A stretch of DNA of 57,874 bases from Bacteroidaceae bacterium (GCA_017933995.1 JAGBKI010000048.1:1-57874); one strand, 5' to 3'. Positions 29,565 to 39,186 are shown, numbered from the stretch's first letter. Notes: generated by a model not told the origin, from the letters alone. Made by a program: numbers and translations.

Positions 29565-30014
29565 GTTGGGGGGGGATTATATGTTATCGTACTGTGAATG
29601 ACGTTGGAGCCGTGTCCTATGACGAGAGGAAATGACTTTTCTGCATTAGTGGGGCACGCTTTCTTGCAGTGGCAAGCGCTTCGCGATTACAGCGTCATAG
29701 CGTCGGTTCATTGTCTCATTTATCCCAAATCTGTCATTAAAATTTATTTATGAAAATTCTTGCCTTGCAAGCGCTTCGCGATTACATGGGCATTAATGGT
29801 CATTCGTGTTAAAAAAAGCCCTACAGTTGTTTTATTTCTTAACATAAATGTTCACGAATGTCCACGAATTTATCATTAATAATAAGTTCAGTCCTCTAAT
29901 GACCGATTTGGGTTTATTTAGTAAACACAAGTAATTTTTTTCAAAAGTGGGACAAAGTGCGTCCCGAATTGCCCAAGGACGGTTTGAAGGTTTCTCTATT
30001 TGTGACACAGTGCG
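29565..30014. other. Intergenic region without a recognised gene
   Basis: This AT-rich gap between the methyltransferase start and the nudC stop holds a 20-bp direct repeat (GCAAGCGCTTCGCGATTACA at 29672-29691 and 29767-29786). It also has complementary CATTCGTG/CACGAATG blocks near 29800 and 29860, and two related hairpins described separately. I see no coding frame of note and no clear promoter for the methyltransferase. Confidence 0.6.
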
Positions 30015-30019
30015 TCACA
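29949..30019. repeat. Pair of related hairpins GACGCACTKTGTC at the nudC 3' end
   Basis: Two dyads, 29949-29965 (GGGAC-AAAGTGC-GTCCC) and 30001-30019 (TGTGAC-ACAGTGC-GTCACA), share 12 of 13 core bases. The second overlaps the nudC stop codon. On the minus strand the first is followed by CACTTTTGAAAAAAATT. They may form a tandem terminator for the pgm-nudC transcript, or a repeated protein-binding site. Confidence 0.5.
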
Positions 30020-30779
30020 TTTCCGCCTCACAGCGCTCTTGCAGCCACATGTCAATCAGTTTGCGGGCGAGGCTGGGGGGTGAGGGGAGCGTGGGGAGGG
30101 TGGCGGGTGTGAACCAGCCGCCTTTGCGGAGCTCTTCGTCTTGGAGGCGGAGGGTGCCGGCGGCGTAGCGGGCGCGGAAGCCCACCATCAGTTGGATGGG
30201 GAAGGGCCAGGGTTGGGAGGCGACGTAGCGCGGCGGGGAGATTTCGAGGCCGGTCTCCTCGCGCACCTCGCGGCGCACGCAGTCCTCCAAACTCTCGCCC
30301 GTCTCGACGAACCCGGCCACGAGGCCGTAGAAGTCGTGGCGGAACGAGCGGCTCTGCACCAACAGCACCTCGTCGCCGCGCTCCACAAGCACCAGTACGG
30401 CGGTCTGCAACTGCGGCCACTGCTCTTCGCCACAGGCGGGGCAGCGCTTGGAGATGTCGGTCTGCCGCACGAGGCGCGTGCCGCAGACGGGGCAGTGGCG
30501 GGTGTGGGCGTCCCAGTGGAGGAGTTCGGCGGCTTTCGTGGCAAGCGCGTAAAGGGCGGGCGGCAGGACGGCGTGGGCGGTGCGCAAGTCCCACAACTGC
30601 GCGCCGGGCAGCGCGGCATCCACCACGCGGGCGGCGCGACACGGTGTGCCGTCGGGGGCGGGGAGGTCAAACGCGAGGCCGTCCGCCACGGGCGTGAAAG
30701 AAGCCGCCGCCAATGGCAGCCACGTGCCATCGGCGGCGGGAGTGAGAAATAGCTGTGTGTCGTGAAAGAGGAACAGCAT
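30015..30779 (-). CDS. nudC: NADH pyrophosphatase / RNA deNADding Nudix hydrolase
   Basis: A 254-residue NudC-type enzyme, which cleaves NAD(H) to NMN(H) and AMP and removes NAD caps from RNA in E. coli. The zinc ribbon uses Cys96, Cys99, Cys113 and Cys116 (HCPVCG, RCPACG). The Nudix box runs from Gly156 to Ile180 (GFVETGESLEDCVRREVREE). SQPWPFP at 188-194 is the signature that separates NADH diphosphatases from other Nudix proteins. The start at 30779 is seven bases after the phosphoglucomutase stop, so the two genes form an operon; an upstream open frame overlapping pgm is not used. Confidence 0.92.
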   Translation of the reverse strand: MLFLFHDTQLFLTPAADGTWLPLAAASFTPVADGLAFDLPAPDGTPCRAARVVDAALPGAQLWDLRTAHAVLPPALYALATKAAELLHWDAHTRHCPVCGTRLVRQTDISKRCPACGEEQWPQLQTAVLVLVERGDEVLLVQSRSFRHDFYGLVAGFVETGESLEDCVRREVREETGLEISPPRYVASQPWPFPIQLMVGFRARYAAGTLRLQDEELRKGGWFTPATLPTLPSPPSLARKLIDMWLQERCEAEM

Positions 30780-30786
30780 AGGCTTT

Positions 30787-32538
30787 TTAGATTCCCAGCG
30801 ACGCCTTGACGGCCTCGACCTTCTGCTGGGCCTGGGCGCGGGCGGCATCGTAGTCGGCGGCGGTGGGCATGGGAGCCTTGACCTCGATGTAGAACTTGAT
30901 CTTCGGCTCGGTGCCGCTGGGGCGCACGCTGACCTTGGTGCCGTCGGCGGTGTACCACTGCAACACGTTGCTCGTGGCGGGCATGTCAAGGGGCTGCACG
31001 TTGCCCTCGCCGTCGGTGGCGGTGAGCGCCTCGTAGTCCTTGGCGCAAACCACCTTGGAACCGGCGATTTCCTTGGGCGGCTCCTGGCGGAAACGCTCCA
31101 TCATGGCCTTGATTTCGTCGGCACCGCTCTTGCCGGGCTTCACGACGTTCACGGTGCTTTCGAGCGAGAAGCCGTATTCCACGTAGATCTGGCGCAGGAG
31201 GTCGAAGAGCGTCTTGCCCTGGTCTTTCGCCCACGCTGCAATCTCGCAGATGAGGCAGATGGAGGCGGGGGCGTCCTTGTCGCGCACCTTGTCGTAGGGC
31301 AGGAAGCCGAAGCTCTCCTCGCCGCCACCGATGTACTTCTGCTTGCCCTCGCTGATGGCGATTTCGCGGGCGATCCACTTGAAGCCGGTGTAGCAGTCGC
31401 GCAGTTCCACGCCGTTCTTCTTGGCAATCTCGGCGATGAGTTCGGTGGTGACGATGGTCTTCACGAGGAAGTCGGTGGGTTTGAGCTGGCCGAGGGCGAT
31501 CTTGTTCTTGATGATGTAGTAGGAGAACATCAGGCAGGTCTGGTTGCCGTTGATGATGACCCACTCGCCCTTGTCGTCGCGGCATACGATGGCCAGGCGG
31601 TCGGCGTCGGGGTCGGTGGCCACGACGAGGTCAGCGCCGAGCTTGGTGCCGAGTTTCATGCCGAGCGTCATGGCTTCGGCGTTCTCGGGGTTGGGGCTGA
31701 CGACGGTGGGGAAGTTGCCGTCGACGACCATCTGCTCGGGCACGACGTTGATGTTCTGGAAGCCCCAGCTGCGGAGGCAAAGCGGCACAATAACCCTGCC
31801 CGTGCCGTGCATAGCGCTGTAGACGATGTTGAGGTCTTTCTGACGCTCGATGACGTCGGCGTCGATGCGTGCCTCGCGCACGGCCATCATGTAGTCGTAG
31901 TCCATCTCGCCGCCGATGATCTTGATGAGGTCGGCATCGGCCTCGAACTTCACGTCGGCGATTTTCACCTTGTTCACCTCGTCGATGATGCCCGTGTCGT
32001 GGGGCGTGAGCACCTGTGCGCCGTCGCTCCAGTAGGCTTTGTAGCCGTTGTATTCCTTGGGGTTGTGGGAGGCGGTGACGTTCACGCCTGCCACCGCGCC
32101 GAGCTGGCGGATGGCGAAACTGATTTCGGGCGTGGGGCGCAGTCCCTCGAAGAGGAAGGCGCGGATGCCGTTGGCGGAGAAGATGGCGGCCACGGTCTCG
32201 GCGAAGAGGCGCGAGTTGTTGCGGCAGTCGTGGCCCACAACGACGCTCAGTTCGCCTTTGGCCTTGCCGGGGAAGGCTTTGTGGATGTAGTTGGCGAAGC
32301 CCTGCGTGGCGGTGCCCACGATGTAGCGGTTCATGCGGTTGGTGCCGGGGCCCATGATGCCGCGCAGACCGCCGGTGCCGAACTCCAGGGTTTTGTAGAA
32401 GCTGTCGATGAGTTCGGTCTTGTCGGGGTTGTCGAGCATGGCGCGCACGGCCTGGCGCGTCTCCTCGTCGTAGAGCGGCGACTCGGCCCATTCGCGGGCG
32501 GCGAGCTCGCACTGCTTGATGAGTTCTTGGTTTTCCAT
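30787..32538 (-). CDS. Phosphoglucomutase/phosphomannomutase-type phosphohexomutase
   Basis: A 583-residue alpha-D-phosphohexomutase that interconverts sugar-1- and sugar-6-phosphates. The phosphoserine loop TASHNPKEYNGYK is near residue 155, the magnesium loop DPDADRLAIV near 309 and the sugar-binding GEESFGF near 404. The C-terminal phosphate-binding segment is VRPSGTEPKIKFY. Length fits the PgcA group acting on glucose, possibly with mannose activity. The ATG at 32538 (MENQELIKQ) is chosen; the frame is open upstream without plausible coding. A minus-strand TACCTTTG box lies about 40 bases upstream. Confidence 0.93.
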   Translation of the reverse strand: MENQELIKQCELAAREWAESPLYDEETRQAVRAMLDNPDKTELIDSFYKTLEFGTGGLRGIMGPGTNRMNRYIVGTATQGFANYIHKAFPGKAKGELSVVVGHDCRNNSRLFAETVAAIFSANGIRAFLFEGLRPTPEISFAIRQLGAVAGVNVTASHNPKEYNGYKAYWSDGAQVLTPHDTGIIDEVNKVKIADVKFEADADLIKIIGGEMDYDYMMAVREARIDADVIERQKDLNIVYSAMHGTGRVIVPLCLRSWGFQNINVVPEQMVVDGNFPTVVSPNPENAEAMTLGMKLGTKLGADLVVATDPDADRLAIVCRDDKGEWVIINGNQTCLMFSYYIIKNKIALGQLKPTDFLVKTIVTTELIAEIAKKNGVELRDCYTGFKWIAREIAISEGKQKYIGGGEESFGFLPYDKVRDKDAPASICLICEIAAWAKDQGKTLFDLLRQIYVEYGFSLESTVNVVKPGKSGADEIKAMMERFRQEPPKEIAGSKVVCAKDYEALTATDGEGNVQPLDMPATSNVLQWYTADGTKVSVRPSGTEPKIKFYIEVKAPMPTAADYDAARAQAQQKVEAVKASLGI

Positions 32539-32574
32539 TGTGGTATTGTTTGGATGAATAAAGTTTGTCCACGG

Positions 32575-32582
32575 CAAAGGTA
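32575..32582 (-). promoter_or_regulatory. -7 box of the phosphoglucomutase promoter
   Basis: Minus-strand TACCTTTG, an exact TAnnTTTG match, 37 bases before the gene start. No clear -33 box. Confidence 0.55.
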
Positions 32583-32719
32583 GGGCTTTCGGGCTTAACG
32601 CAGGGCGGGAAGCGGGGAAAAAGTGAGACGCGGCGCGGGTTTTGGAAAGCGCGACGTTTTTTAACCGCAAAAGGTGCGTTGTGTCTCTCACGGTTTATTT
32701 TCCGCACTTACACCGAAAC

Positions 32720-32807
32720 ACAAAAGTACTTCCTTGAAAGTACAAAAGTATTTCCTTGAAAGTACAAAAGTACTTTGAGGAAAGTACAAAAGTACTTTCA
32801 GGGAAGT
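32720..32807. repeat. 22-bp tandem array, four units
   Basis: Four consecutive 22-bp units (32720-32741, 32742-32763, 32764-32785, 32786-32807) share ACAAAAGTACTTTC at the left and GAAAGT at the right, followed by a partial fifth. The core is a dyad (AAAAGTACTTT). The array lies between the divergent ends of the cotH terminator and the pgm promoter; no gene is seen in 32583-32882. Confidence 0.85.
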
Positions 32808-32882
32808 ACTTTTTAACAATGGTCAAAAGCGGGAGGCGCAAGGACTGGTTATAGAACCAAGAGCCGGCAAGGATGGCAAAAA

Positions 32883-32920
32883 GCGGCGCGGGCTTTGGTC
32901 TTTTCACAAAGCCCGCGCCG
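32883..32920 (-). terminator. Terminator of the cotH gene
   Basis: A 14-bp perfect stem (arm CGGCGCGGGCTTTG at 32883-32896, complement at 32907-32920) is followed on the minus strand by CTTTTTGCC. It lies about 40 bases beyond the cotH stop. Confidence 0.8.
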
Positions 32921-32960
32921 GATTTGTCGGGAAGGAGGAGGGGAGGCGGCTTGGGAGGGG

Positions 32961-35192
32961 TCAGCGCACGGTCTTCCGCCCGTTTACGATGTAGACGCCC
33001 GGGGGAAGTTGCTGCCATGTGCGCCCCGTGACGCGGCGTCCGTCGAGGGTGTAGATGCCCTCGGTGCCTGCGGGAACAAACGTAGAGCTGCCGATGCCGG
33101 TGGGCAGCGGGGGCAAGAGTTCGTCGAGGTAGTCGCGGTTGCGCCGGTACCAGGCCAAGACATAGTCAACCTCGTCGTAAAGGTTTTCGTTGAGTTCAGC
33201 GGCGGCGCCCCACTTGGCATATTCACGCCCCCAGGCACCACTACCCACGAATAGGTCGGCATAGCGCGTCAAGCGCTCGGATAGGCTTTCATAAGAAAGC
33301 GTCGACTCGCGCAGCTGCTCCCAGCGCTGCCTTACGCTGTCGCGGAAACTCATCCAGTTACGCGAGAAAAGCCGAGCCAATGGGTAAACGCGCGTAACGT
33401 AGGTGGTATCGGCCACCTGGTCGTTGTGCGTCCCGTCCCACAGGCCGCCGAGCGATGAGTCCATGTCCCACACGGTGAATATCATTTGTTTGCCAGCCTT
33501 TTGAATGTTCTTTGTGCTGATGAACATGTTCTTCATGCCATTGTCCTCAAGGTTATAGGCCAGTTGTAGAGTCACGTAGTTCACGAGATTGGGCAGGTAG
33601 TAATTCTCTGCGAATTGGGCTTCAAACCGCGCTTGTGACATCTTGCCATAATTTATGAGGTTGCGTAGCGGCGTCCATGCGGCAACCGAGGGATAGTCAT
33701 CAGGATACTCGAGTTCCCAGCCGCCCCACGTGACTGAGGCCGACATACTGCCGCTTGGCACGGCCTTGAGATAGGTTTCGTCGCCCCACTGCTTACCTTT
33801 GTAGAGCAGGCCACGCGGCGTGACCTCAGTGCTGTCGACGTTGAACTGCACTTTGGTGAGATTGAGCAGTTTCCGATTGATTTTGTCGGTGAAGCAATAC
33901 AGGCCGCGATACTCGCCGTTTACGAAAACTTCGACAAAGCGTCCGACTGTCCCGTTTCGGCTACCATAATTTGTAGCGTAGGGCAGGCGGTCCATCTCAT
34001 TCCACGTGTCGAAGCACACGCGGTTGCGCATGCGGATTCCGTCTACGTACATCGCATCGAGAATCCACGTGTGCGTGTTGCGCAGGCCGAGCAGGTTGGC
34101 ATCGAGGTCGGTCACGCCGTCGGCTTCGAGCAGTTTCACGTTGAACGACTTCTTGGCATAACGCTGTGCCGTTGCGCCACGGTACTTAAACTGCGCGGTA
34201 TAGGTTGTATCGGGGCGGGTGGTAGCGTTATCCTGCAAGCGGAAAGAACCCACTACATAGGTGCTGCCGTTTGCTCCCTTACAAGTTATTTCGGCTATAG
34301 GCATCGTGGTGAAGTAGAAACGCGAAGTGGTAACTTCCTCATCCTCTGTGCCGACGATGCGGAAGGGATAGGGCTGGCGAAAGTCGGCTCCAGCTATACG
34401 GAAGCCCGTTTCTGTCGTCTCGGCACCTTCTATCTCCAGGCGTAAGCCCGTTTGCAGCCAAGTAACATCAGCTTCGAGCGTACCACTTGTCGGCATTTCG
34501 GGTACTGTCACCATATAGCCGCTACCTTCGGCATAGGCCACAGGCATCTTTCCGCCAATGCGGAGAGAAGCAAGCGTACCGCCGGGCGTGCCTTGTCCAC
34601 TAAGAACCGTGCCGTCCTCAGCGTAGATGGTCATCAAGTTGGAATAGACGGCGTTGTAAGCCTCCGTGCCACGCACGTATGCGTCGATGCGGCTATAGGT
34701 GTAGGTATCGCCCTCCTCCCACGTATAAGTGTAGGCATATACACCCAAGAAAACTTCGGGATTGGCCTTGTTACAGAATGTGTACGAGCCGTTTTCGAAG
34801 TCTATGAGCCACACGGCACTGTCGCCGTTGGCCACCGTACGGGGCTTTATGCCGCGTGAGTCGTAGGAATGGGTCTCACCATTCCAGTTGTAGGTCACGG
34901 TATACTCCTGATAGGCTAGGTAGCGCAACGTGGCGGCGTTCTGGACCGTCCAACCGTCGCCCGCGCGGCGTATGTACCAAAGACTCTCCTGCCCAATAGG
35001 ATTTTCCTGTCCCTCCACACGGTAATAGGCGGAATTGACCTCGGGATCGGTGCTGTAGACGGCTGCTCGGTCGGCAATATCACCAGCAAAAGCAGTGAGT
35101 TCAATGCGATAGCGCGTGGCGGGGTCGAATGCCTGCGCGACGACGTTGGCTGCGGTCGCGGCCAAAAGGAGGATAAAGAAAAGGCGTTTCAC
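32961..35192 (-). CDS. Secreted CotH-family protein with T9SS-like tail
   Basis: A 743-residue exported protein. The GTG at 35192 opens directly into a signal peptide (KRLFFILLLAATAANVVAQ); a longer frame from 35255 would bury it. Residues 25-190 look like a beta-trefoil-type module (YFRVEGQ-like repeats, WYIRRAGDGWTVQNAATLRYL). The CotH kinase-like domain follows (YNLEDNGMKNMFIST, VWDMDSSLGGLWDG). The C-terminus (GIYTLDGRRVTGR, then PPGVYIVNGRKTVR) resembles a type IX secretion sorting tail. CotH proteins are atypical protein kinases in Bacillus spores; secreted bacterial members are of unknown role and sometimes linked to polysaccharide or adhesion. No partner gene is evident. Confidence 0.82.
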   Translation of the reverse strand: MKRLFFILLLAATAANVVAQAFDPATRYRIELTAFAGDIADRAAVYSTDPEVNSAYYRVEGQENPIGQESLWYIRRAGDGWTVQNAATLRYLAYQEYTVTYNWNGETHSYDSRGIKPRTVANGDSAVWLIDFENGSYTFCNKANPEVFLGVYAYTYTWEEGDTYTYSRIDAYVRGTEAYNAVYSNLMTIYAEDGTVLSGQGTPGGTLASLRIGGKMPVAYAEGSGYMVTVPEMPTSGTLEADVTWLQTGLRLEIEGAETTETGFRIAGADFRQPYPFRIVGTEDEEVTTSRFYFTTMPIAEITCKGANGSTYVVGSFRLQDNATTRPDTTYTAQFKYRGATAQRYAKKSFNVKLLEADGVTDLDANLLGLRNTHTWILDAMYVDGIRMRNRVCFDTWNEMDRLPYATNYGSRNGTVGRFVEVFVNGEYRGLYCFTDKINRKLLNLTKVQFNVDSTEVTPRGLLYKGKQWGDETYLKAVPSGSMSASVTWGGWELEYPDDYPSVAAWTPLRNLINYGKMSQARFEAQFAENYYLPNLVNYVTLQLAYNLEDNGMKNMFISTKNIQKAGKQMIFTVWDMDSSLGGLWDGTHNDQVADTTYVTRVYPLARLFSRNWMSFRDSVRQRWEQLRESTLSYESLSERLTRYADLFVGSGAWGREYAKWGAAAELNENLYDEVDYVLAWYRRNRDYLDELLPPLPTGIGSSTFVPAGTEGIYTLDGRRVTGRTWQQLPPGVYIVNGRKTVR

Positions 35193-35278
35193 GATAAACA
35201 AGATTAGTGACTGCGTTTCGGGGTGCAAAGGTGCGTAAAAACGGGATACGAACACGCCCTTATGGGCGCGCCAAGAGT

Positions 35279-38131
35279 TTAACTACGGCTCACCTGGAAG
35301 CCCGTCTGGCTAACGCCCATCCCGACGAAACGGGCGCCGGGCGCGGGCGGGTTTTCGGCCAGCAGGCGGCGGATGCGTTTGGCTGCGTCAGCATCCTTGG
35401 CCACCATATAGAGGTAGCCTCCCCCACCGGCACCAGGCAGCTTATAGCCCAGACAGAGGTCGTCAATCATGGTGCAGAGTTTCGTGATGGCTATCGGCGA
35501 CGTACCCGCATCAAGCCGTTTGTTCTGCTCCCAGGTGCGGCGCAGCAGGCATCCGTAGCTGTCGAAATCCAGCCGTTGCAAGGCTTCGTACATACGGAGC
35601 GTGTGTGTCTTCATTTCTCCGAGAAGCTGCAAGTGGGCAGTGCTGTTAAGGAACATACCGCGCACGATTTCGGCCAGAATCTGCTTAGCCGTGCGCGTCA
35701 GCCCCGTGTAATAGAGCAGATGGCACGAAGACAGCTCGGGAGCGGTGAAGATCGTATCGGGCAGGTAGTGCGTCAGCGGCACCTGGCCGAAGCCCGTGTC
35801 TGTCTGCAAAAGTTTCAAGCCTGGCAGCACACCGCCGTACTGGTCTTGCCAGCCGCCGCCTGTTGTGAGCAACTGCTCCAGCACAAGTACGCGGCGGCAC
35901 ACTTCCGTGCTATCCCAGCCCAAAGCGCAGAAATCCGACAGTGCGCCCAGTACCGTAGCAGCCAGGATGGAACTAGTGCCCAAGCCACTGCCTGCTGGGA
36001 TGGCCGAGAGTAACGTGATCTCGATGCCTGCCCCGAAAGATTCGAGTTGCGCACGAAGCGAGGGAAACTCTTCAACACCGAAGCCAGGCAAGAATCCACA
36101 CAGGGCCAGCGCGGCCTTGGGAATGGAAAAGGGCGAACCCACGCGGTTGAATTGCGCTAAGTCTTCGTAGGTCTCCAGCCGTTCCGTGGCACCGAGATCA
36201 ATGCTGCGGCATATCACCACCAGCTCTTTGCAAGGTTTCACATAGACCTGGAGCGGTTGCTGCCCATTGAGGTTTATGGCCAAGTTGATGACGCTTCCAC
36301 CGCGTGTGAGTGAATAGGGGGGCGTGTCCGTCCAGCCTCCAGCCAGGTCGATGCGCACGGGACTGCGTCCCCACACAATCTGGTCGGCATAAACATCCAA
36401 ACGCGGGTCGACTGGCTTGCGGCGCACCTCGTTGGTAAGCCCCTCGGCCAGAAGAGTGAACGCTTCTTTAGAATAAGCCGCTGCCTCTGTGCTGCCTTGC
36501 AAGCGCATTGTCTCGGAGCGGAACATCGCATCGTGGATGCGCGTCATGAGTGGTGCGTTCGTAGGAAGTGGCGGCGGCAGGTGAAGTTGCTCTTCATGGT
36601 ACTTGGCGGCAAGGTCAGCAAGGTTGGTTTGGTAAAACACACTCTTCTGCCAATTTCTGGACAAAGTGGACAGGTTTTCGCGTAAAAAGGCGCGACGCTG
36701 GGCGAAAAGGCGCGGCAGATTGGCTTGTGCCGAAAGTGCCTCTGCACTGAGACGCGGTAATGCAAGGTAATCTGCCCGCAACGCAATGTCGGGCGAGGCG
36801 GTCATATAAGCAAACCACTTGGGCAATTCCGTAAGGTCAGCAAGCACGGGGAATAGGGAGGCGGTCTGGAGATCATCACTCCCAACTATGTCAGTGGCCG
36901 AGATGCCTCGTTCGGCGAGCCATTTACCGAAAGGTGCACCTAAGAAATCTGCCTCCAACCCGCCTCGGAACGCATCATTGTAGCCGTAGGGACGTAACGC
37001 ATAGGCCGCGTCGCCCACAGGAACTACATCGAGACATACGCCCTCGGGTAGGCTCAGTGCCCAGTCACCATGAGGTACACCTGTCACAATATTATGGCGC
37101 GTCAGCGTCCACTTGGAGCCGACGTGGGCATTTTCAACCCATACATACTTGTTGCTACTGTCGAAAGGACGCTCCAGCACGGCATTTTGCACGAAAAGCG
37201 AAGGATGAGGCTTGAGGTGCTGCTGAATGATGAGCCGCTGGTCGCGCACCAAATTCTGTAATGCGACGGACGATTCCAGCAGTTCGGGTGCTGTGCCAAA
37301 ATGATAGAACTCGCCACCGGGCAACGGGAGAACCACGGTCTTGAGGTCTGCTAAGTCAGCATCGGGCTTGGAGGGATTTGTACCCAGTGCGCAACCAAAC
37401 TGGCTGTAGAGGTCGTAGCACAGCATGTCGGTGGCCTGCGTTGGCGAGCCTCCAGGGCGCACGCTCTTGCGCATCAGCCGCTCCACGGCACGGGGCGAGA
37501 GCAACCAAAGACCGATGTCGAGCAATTGATAGTGAGTGGCAACATACTTACGCTGGGCTTCGACACTGGGCTTTTGCAACATGAAGTCCAGTGCACCGTG
37601 ACCGTCACGGCGGATAAGGAACACGCCGTGGTGCTCGGCGGTGTGAGCGTCACCCCAAAGGCCGTAGCACACCACGTCAGCGTCCGCTGGAATGTCCTGT
37701 AAGGGATCGGTGGCTCGCAGAAAAACGTCACCACTGGCTATGAGCGTGCGCGGCTCGCCCGCAGCCTTTGAAAGCACACGCCGATAGAGTGGCATCTGTG
37801 TGTCAAGCAATGTCTGGTCTATGCACTGCCCACTCTCCCAACGGAAAACGGGCATGGGAAGCAACGCCTTCCCAGACGGGGCATAAGCGGGCAGGCGGCG
37901 GCTCTGACCACCAGCGTGGATAAGCACACGCGACTCCTCACGCAACCACTCCTCGAACGGTTTTTCGGGACGTTGCGCCGCGTGGCAGGCTGCCAGGAGC
38001 CAAGCCGTTCCGCCGCCAGAACCGAGTTTGTGGCCCACGGGGTCGTTCGTGCAAAACCAGTCATGACTCGAGAGACACGACAATTCGTGGAAGTGGGGAA
38101 CAACGTTGGGGGGGAGCGAAATGAGATGCAT
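35279..38131 (-). CDS. fkp: Bifunctional L-fucokinase / fucose-1-phosphate guanylyltransferase
   Basis: A 950-residue Fkp, the salvage enzyme that turns free L-fucose into GDP-fucose for fucosylated capsules and glycoproteins in Bacteroides. The N-terminal guanylyltransferase has KLGSGGGTAWLL near residue 36 and SRRLPAYAPSGKALLPMPVF. A beta-helix-like linker follows. The C-terminal GHMP kinase shows PVRIDLAGGWTDTPP, PAGSGLGTSSILAA and LPGAGGGGYLYMVAK. All parts are intact and the length is typical. It follows plsC by 33 bp on the same strand. Presence implies that the organism uses external fucose, for example from mucin. Confidence 0.95.
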   Translation of the reverse strand: MHLISLPPNVVPHFHELSCLSSHDWFCTNDPVGHKLGSGGGTAWLLAACHAAQRPEKPFEEWLREESRVLIHAGGQSRRLPAYAPSGKALLPMPVFRWESGQCIDQTLLDTQMPLYRRVLSKAAGEPRTLIASGDVFLRATDPLQDIPADADVVCYGLWGDAHTAEHHGVFLIRRDGHGALDFMLQKPSVEAQRKYVATHYQLLDIGLWLLSPRAVERLMRKSVRPGGSPTQATDMLCYDLYSQFGCALGTNPSKPDADLADLKTVVLPLPGGEFYHFGTAPELLESSVALQNLVRDQRLIIQQHLKPHPSLFVQNAVLERPFDSSNKYVWVENAHVGSKWTLTRHNIVTGVPHGDWALSLPEGVCLDVVPVGDAAYALRPYGYNDAFRGGLEADFLGAPFGKWLAERGISATDIVGSDDLQTASLFPVLADLTELPKWFAYMTASPDIALRADYLALPRLSAEALSAQANLPRLFAQRRAFLRENLSTLSRNWQKSVFYQTNLADLAAKYHEEQLHLPPPLPTNAPLMTRIHDAMFRSETMRLQGSTEAAAYSKEAFTLLAEGLTNEVRRKPVDPRLDVYADQIVWGRSPVRIDLAGGWTDTPPYSLTRGGSVINLAINLNGQQPLQVYVKPCKELVVICRSIDLGATERLETYEDLAQFNRVGSPFSIPKAALALCGFLPGFGVEEFPSLRAQLESFGAGIEITLLSAIPAGSGLGTSSILAATVLGALSDFCALGWDSTEVCRRVLVLEQLLTTGGGWQDQYGGVLPGLKLLQTDTGFGQVPLTHYLPDTIFTAPELSSCHLLYYTGLTRTAKQILAEIVRGMFLNSTAHLQLLGEMKTHTLRMYEALQRLDFDSYGCLLRRTWEQNKRLDAGTSPIAITKLCTMIDDLCLGYKLPGAGGGGYLYMVAKDADAAKRIRRLLAENPPAPGARFVGMGVSQTGFQVSRS

Positions 38132-38164
38132 AATATAATAAATAGGTATACCCGCCAGGGGCGT

Positions 38165-38908
38165 TCACTGGTCGGCATTGGCCACATAGCCTTTGTGATG
38201 GTCGGGAAGCGCGGCCATGATGGTGTTCCACGACATGTCCATAACCTCTTTCAAATCGGACGCATCAAGAGGCGGATGAATGGTGAGGCGTAAGGGATGC
38301 CACGCCACGAAGCCTACACCCCGCATACGCGGCAGCACATCGAAACTTCCGTCAATCGTCATCGGCACGACGGGCAGACCGAGATCGTGGGCCAACGCAA
38401 AGGCTCCGCGTCGAAAAAGAGCCATGTGACCAGTAAACGTACGCGCTCCCTCGGGGAACACTGTCAGAGACATGCCATTCTGAAGCGTGCGGCGCGCAGA
38501 TTCGAGGGTATGCTGGGTGGACTTGGCGTTGCGCTTGTCTACGAAGACCTGCCCCGCTTTCTCGCAGGCATAACCTACAAAGGGAATTTTCCGAAGTCCA
38601 CGCTTCATCATCCATTTGAAATTACGACCCAGGTAGCCATAGATTAAAAAAATATCGAAAGCACCTTGGTGGTTGGCCACAAAAACATAACTCTGTCCCT
38701 CTTGCAGATGTTCGCGCCCCTCGACCCGCACGGGCAACAGGAGTACCTTGCAGATGAACATGCTCCAAAGCTTGCCGGGATAATATCCCCAAAAACGGCC
38801 TCCACCAAACATACAACCAGCAGAGGTGACCAATGCAGTCACGATGGTGGCCACGATAATAAGCGGCGCAGCGACCACAAGTTGGTACAAACGGTAGAGG
38901 AATTTCAT
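38165..38908 (-). CDS. plsC: 1-acylglycerol-3-phosphate acyltransferase (PlsC family)
   Basis: A 247-residue membrane-associated acyltransferase that makes phosphatidic acid from lysophosphatidic acid. The catalytic NHQGAFD (HX4D form), the FVDKRNAKSTQ segment and the acceptor-binding VFPEGART are all present, after one or two N-terminal hydrophobic helices (VVAAPLIIVATIVTALVTSAG). It leads a minus-strand run plsC-fkp. A minus-strand TATCTTTG box is about 97 bases upstream, back to back with the promoter region of the LytTR gene. Confidence 0.92.
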   Translation of the reverse strand: MKFLYRLYQLVVAAPLIIVATIVTALVTSAGCMFGGGRFWGYYPGKLWSMFICKVLLLPVRVEGREHLQEGQSYVFVANHQGAFDIFLIYGYLGRNFKWMMKRGLRKIPFVGYACEKAGQVFVDKRNAKSTQHTLESARRTLQNGMSLTVFPEGARTFTGHMALFRRGAFALAHDLGLPVVPMTIDGSFDVLPRMRGVGFVAWHPLRLTIHPPLDASDLKEVMDMSWNTIMAALPDHHKGYVANADQ

Positions 38909-39004
38909 CTTCGTGAGGAATCGGGGAGAGTTTTCTTGAATAAGATGCCTCGAAAGCAGTACATAAGAGTATTTCTATCTACTGCGTATCTTCGTGGGGT
39001 GGTG

Positions 39005-39012
39005 CAAAGATA
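39005..39012 (-). promoter_or_regulatory. -7 box of the plsC promoter
   Basis: Minus-strand TATCTTTG fits TAnnTTTG. A minus-strand TTTG lies 22 bp upstream (39035-39038), slightly wide for the -33 box. It is divergent from the box at 39076. Confidence 0.5.
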
Positions 39013-39075
39013 CGGCAAGGCGGTTGCAAAGAAACAAAAAAGGCTTGTTTTCTTTCCTCTACACTCACCTTGCAC

Positions 39076-39083
39076 TATCTTTG
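39076..39083 (+). promoter_or_regulatory. -7 box upstream of the LytTR gene
   Basis: TATCTTTG fits TAnnTTTG about 105 bases before the LytTR start. A TTG-rich stretch upstream is too far for a standard -33 element. Confidence 0.5.
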
Positions 39084-39186
39084 CACGGTCTATCCGCTTC
39101 TTCCAGCCAACATCGACAAGACGAACTGGACTGATAAGCACCCCTTCCTTTCGGCAGACTTTAGGAACCCCATAAAAACAAAAATC

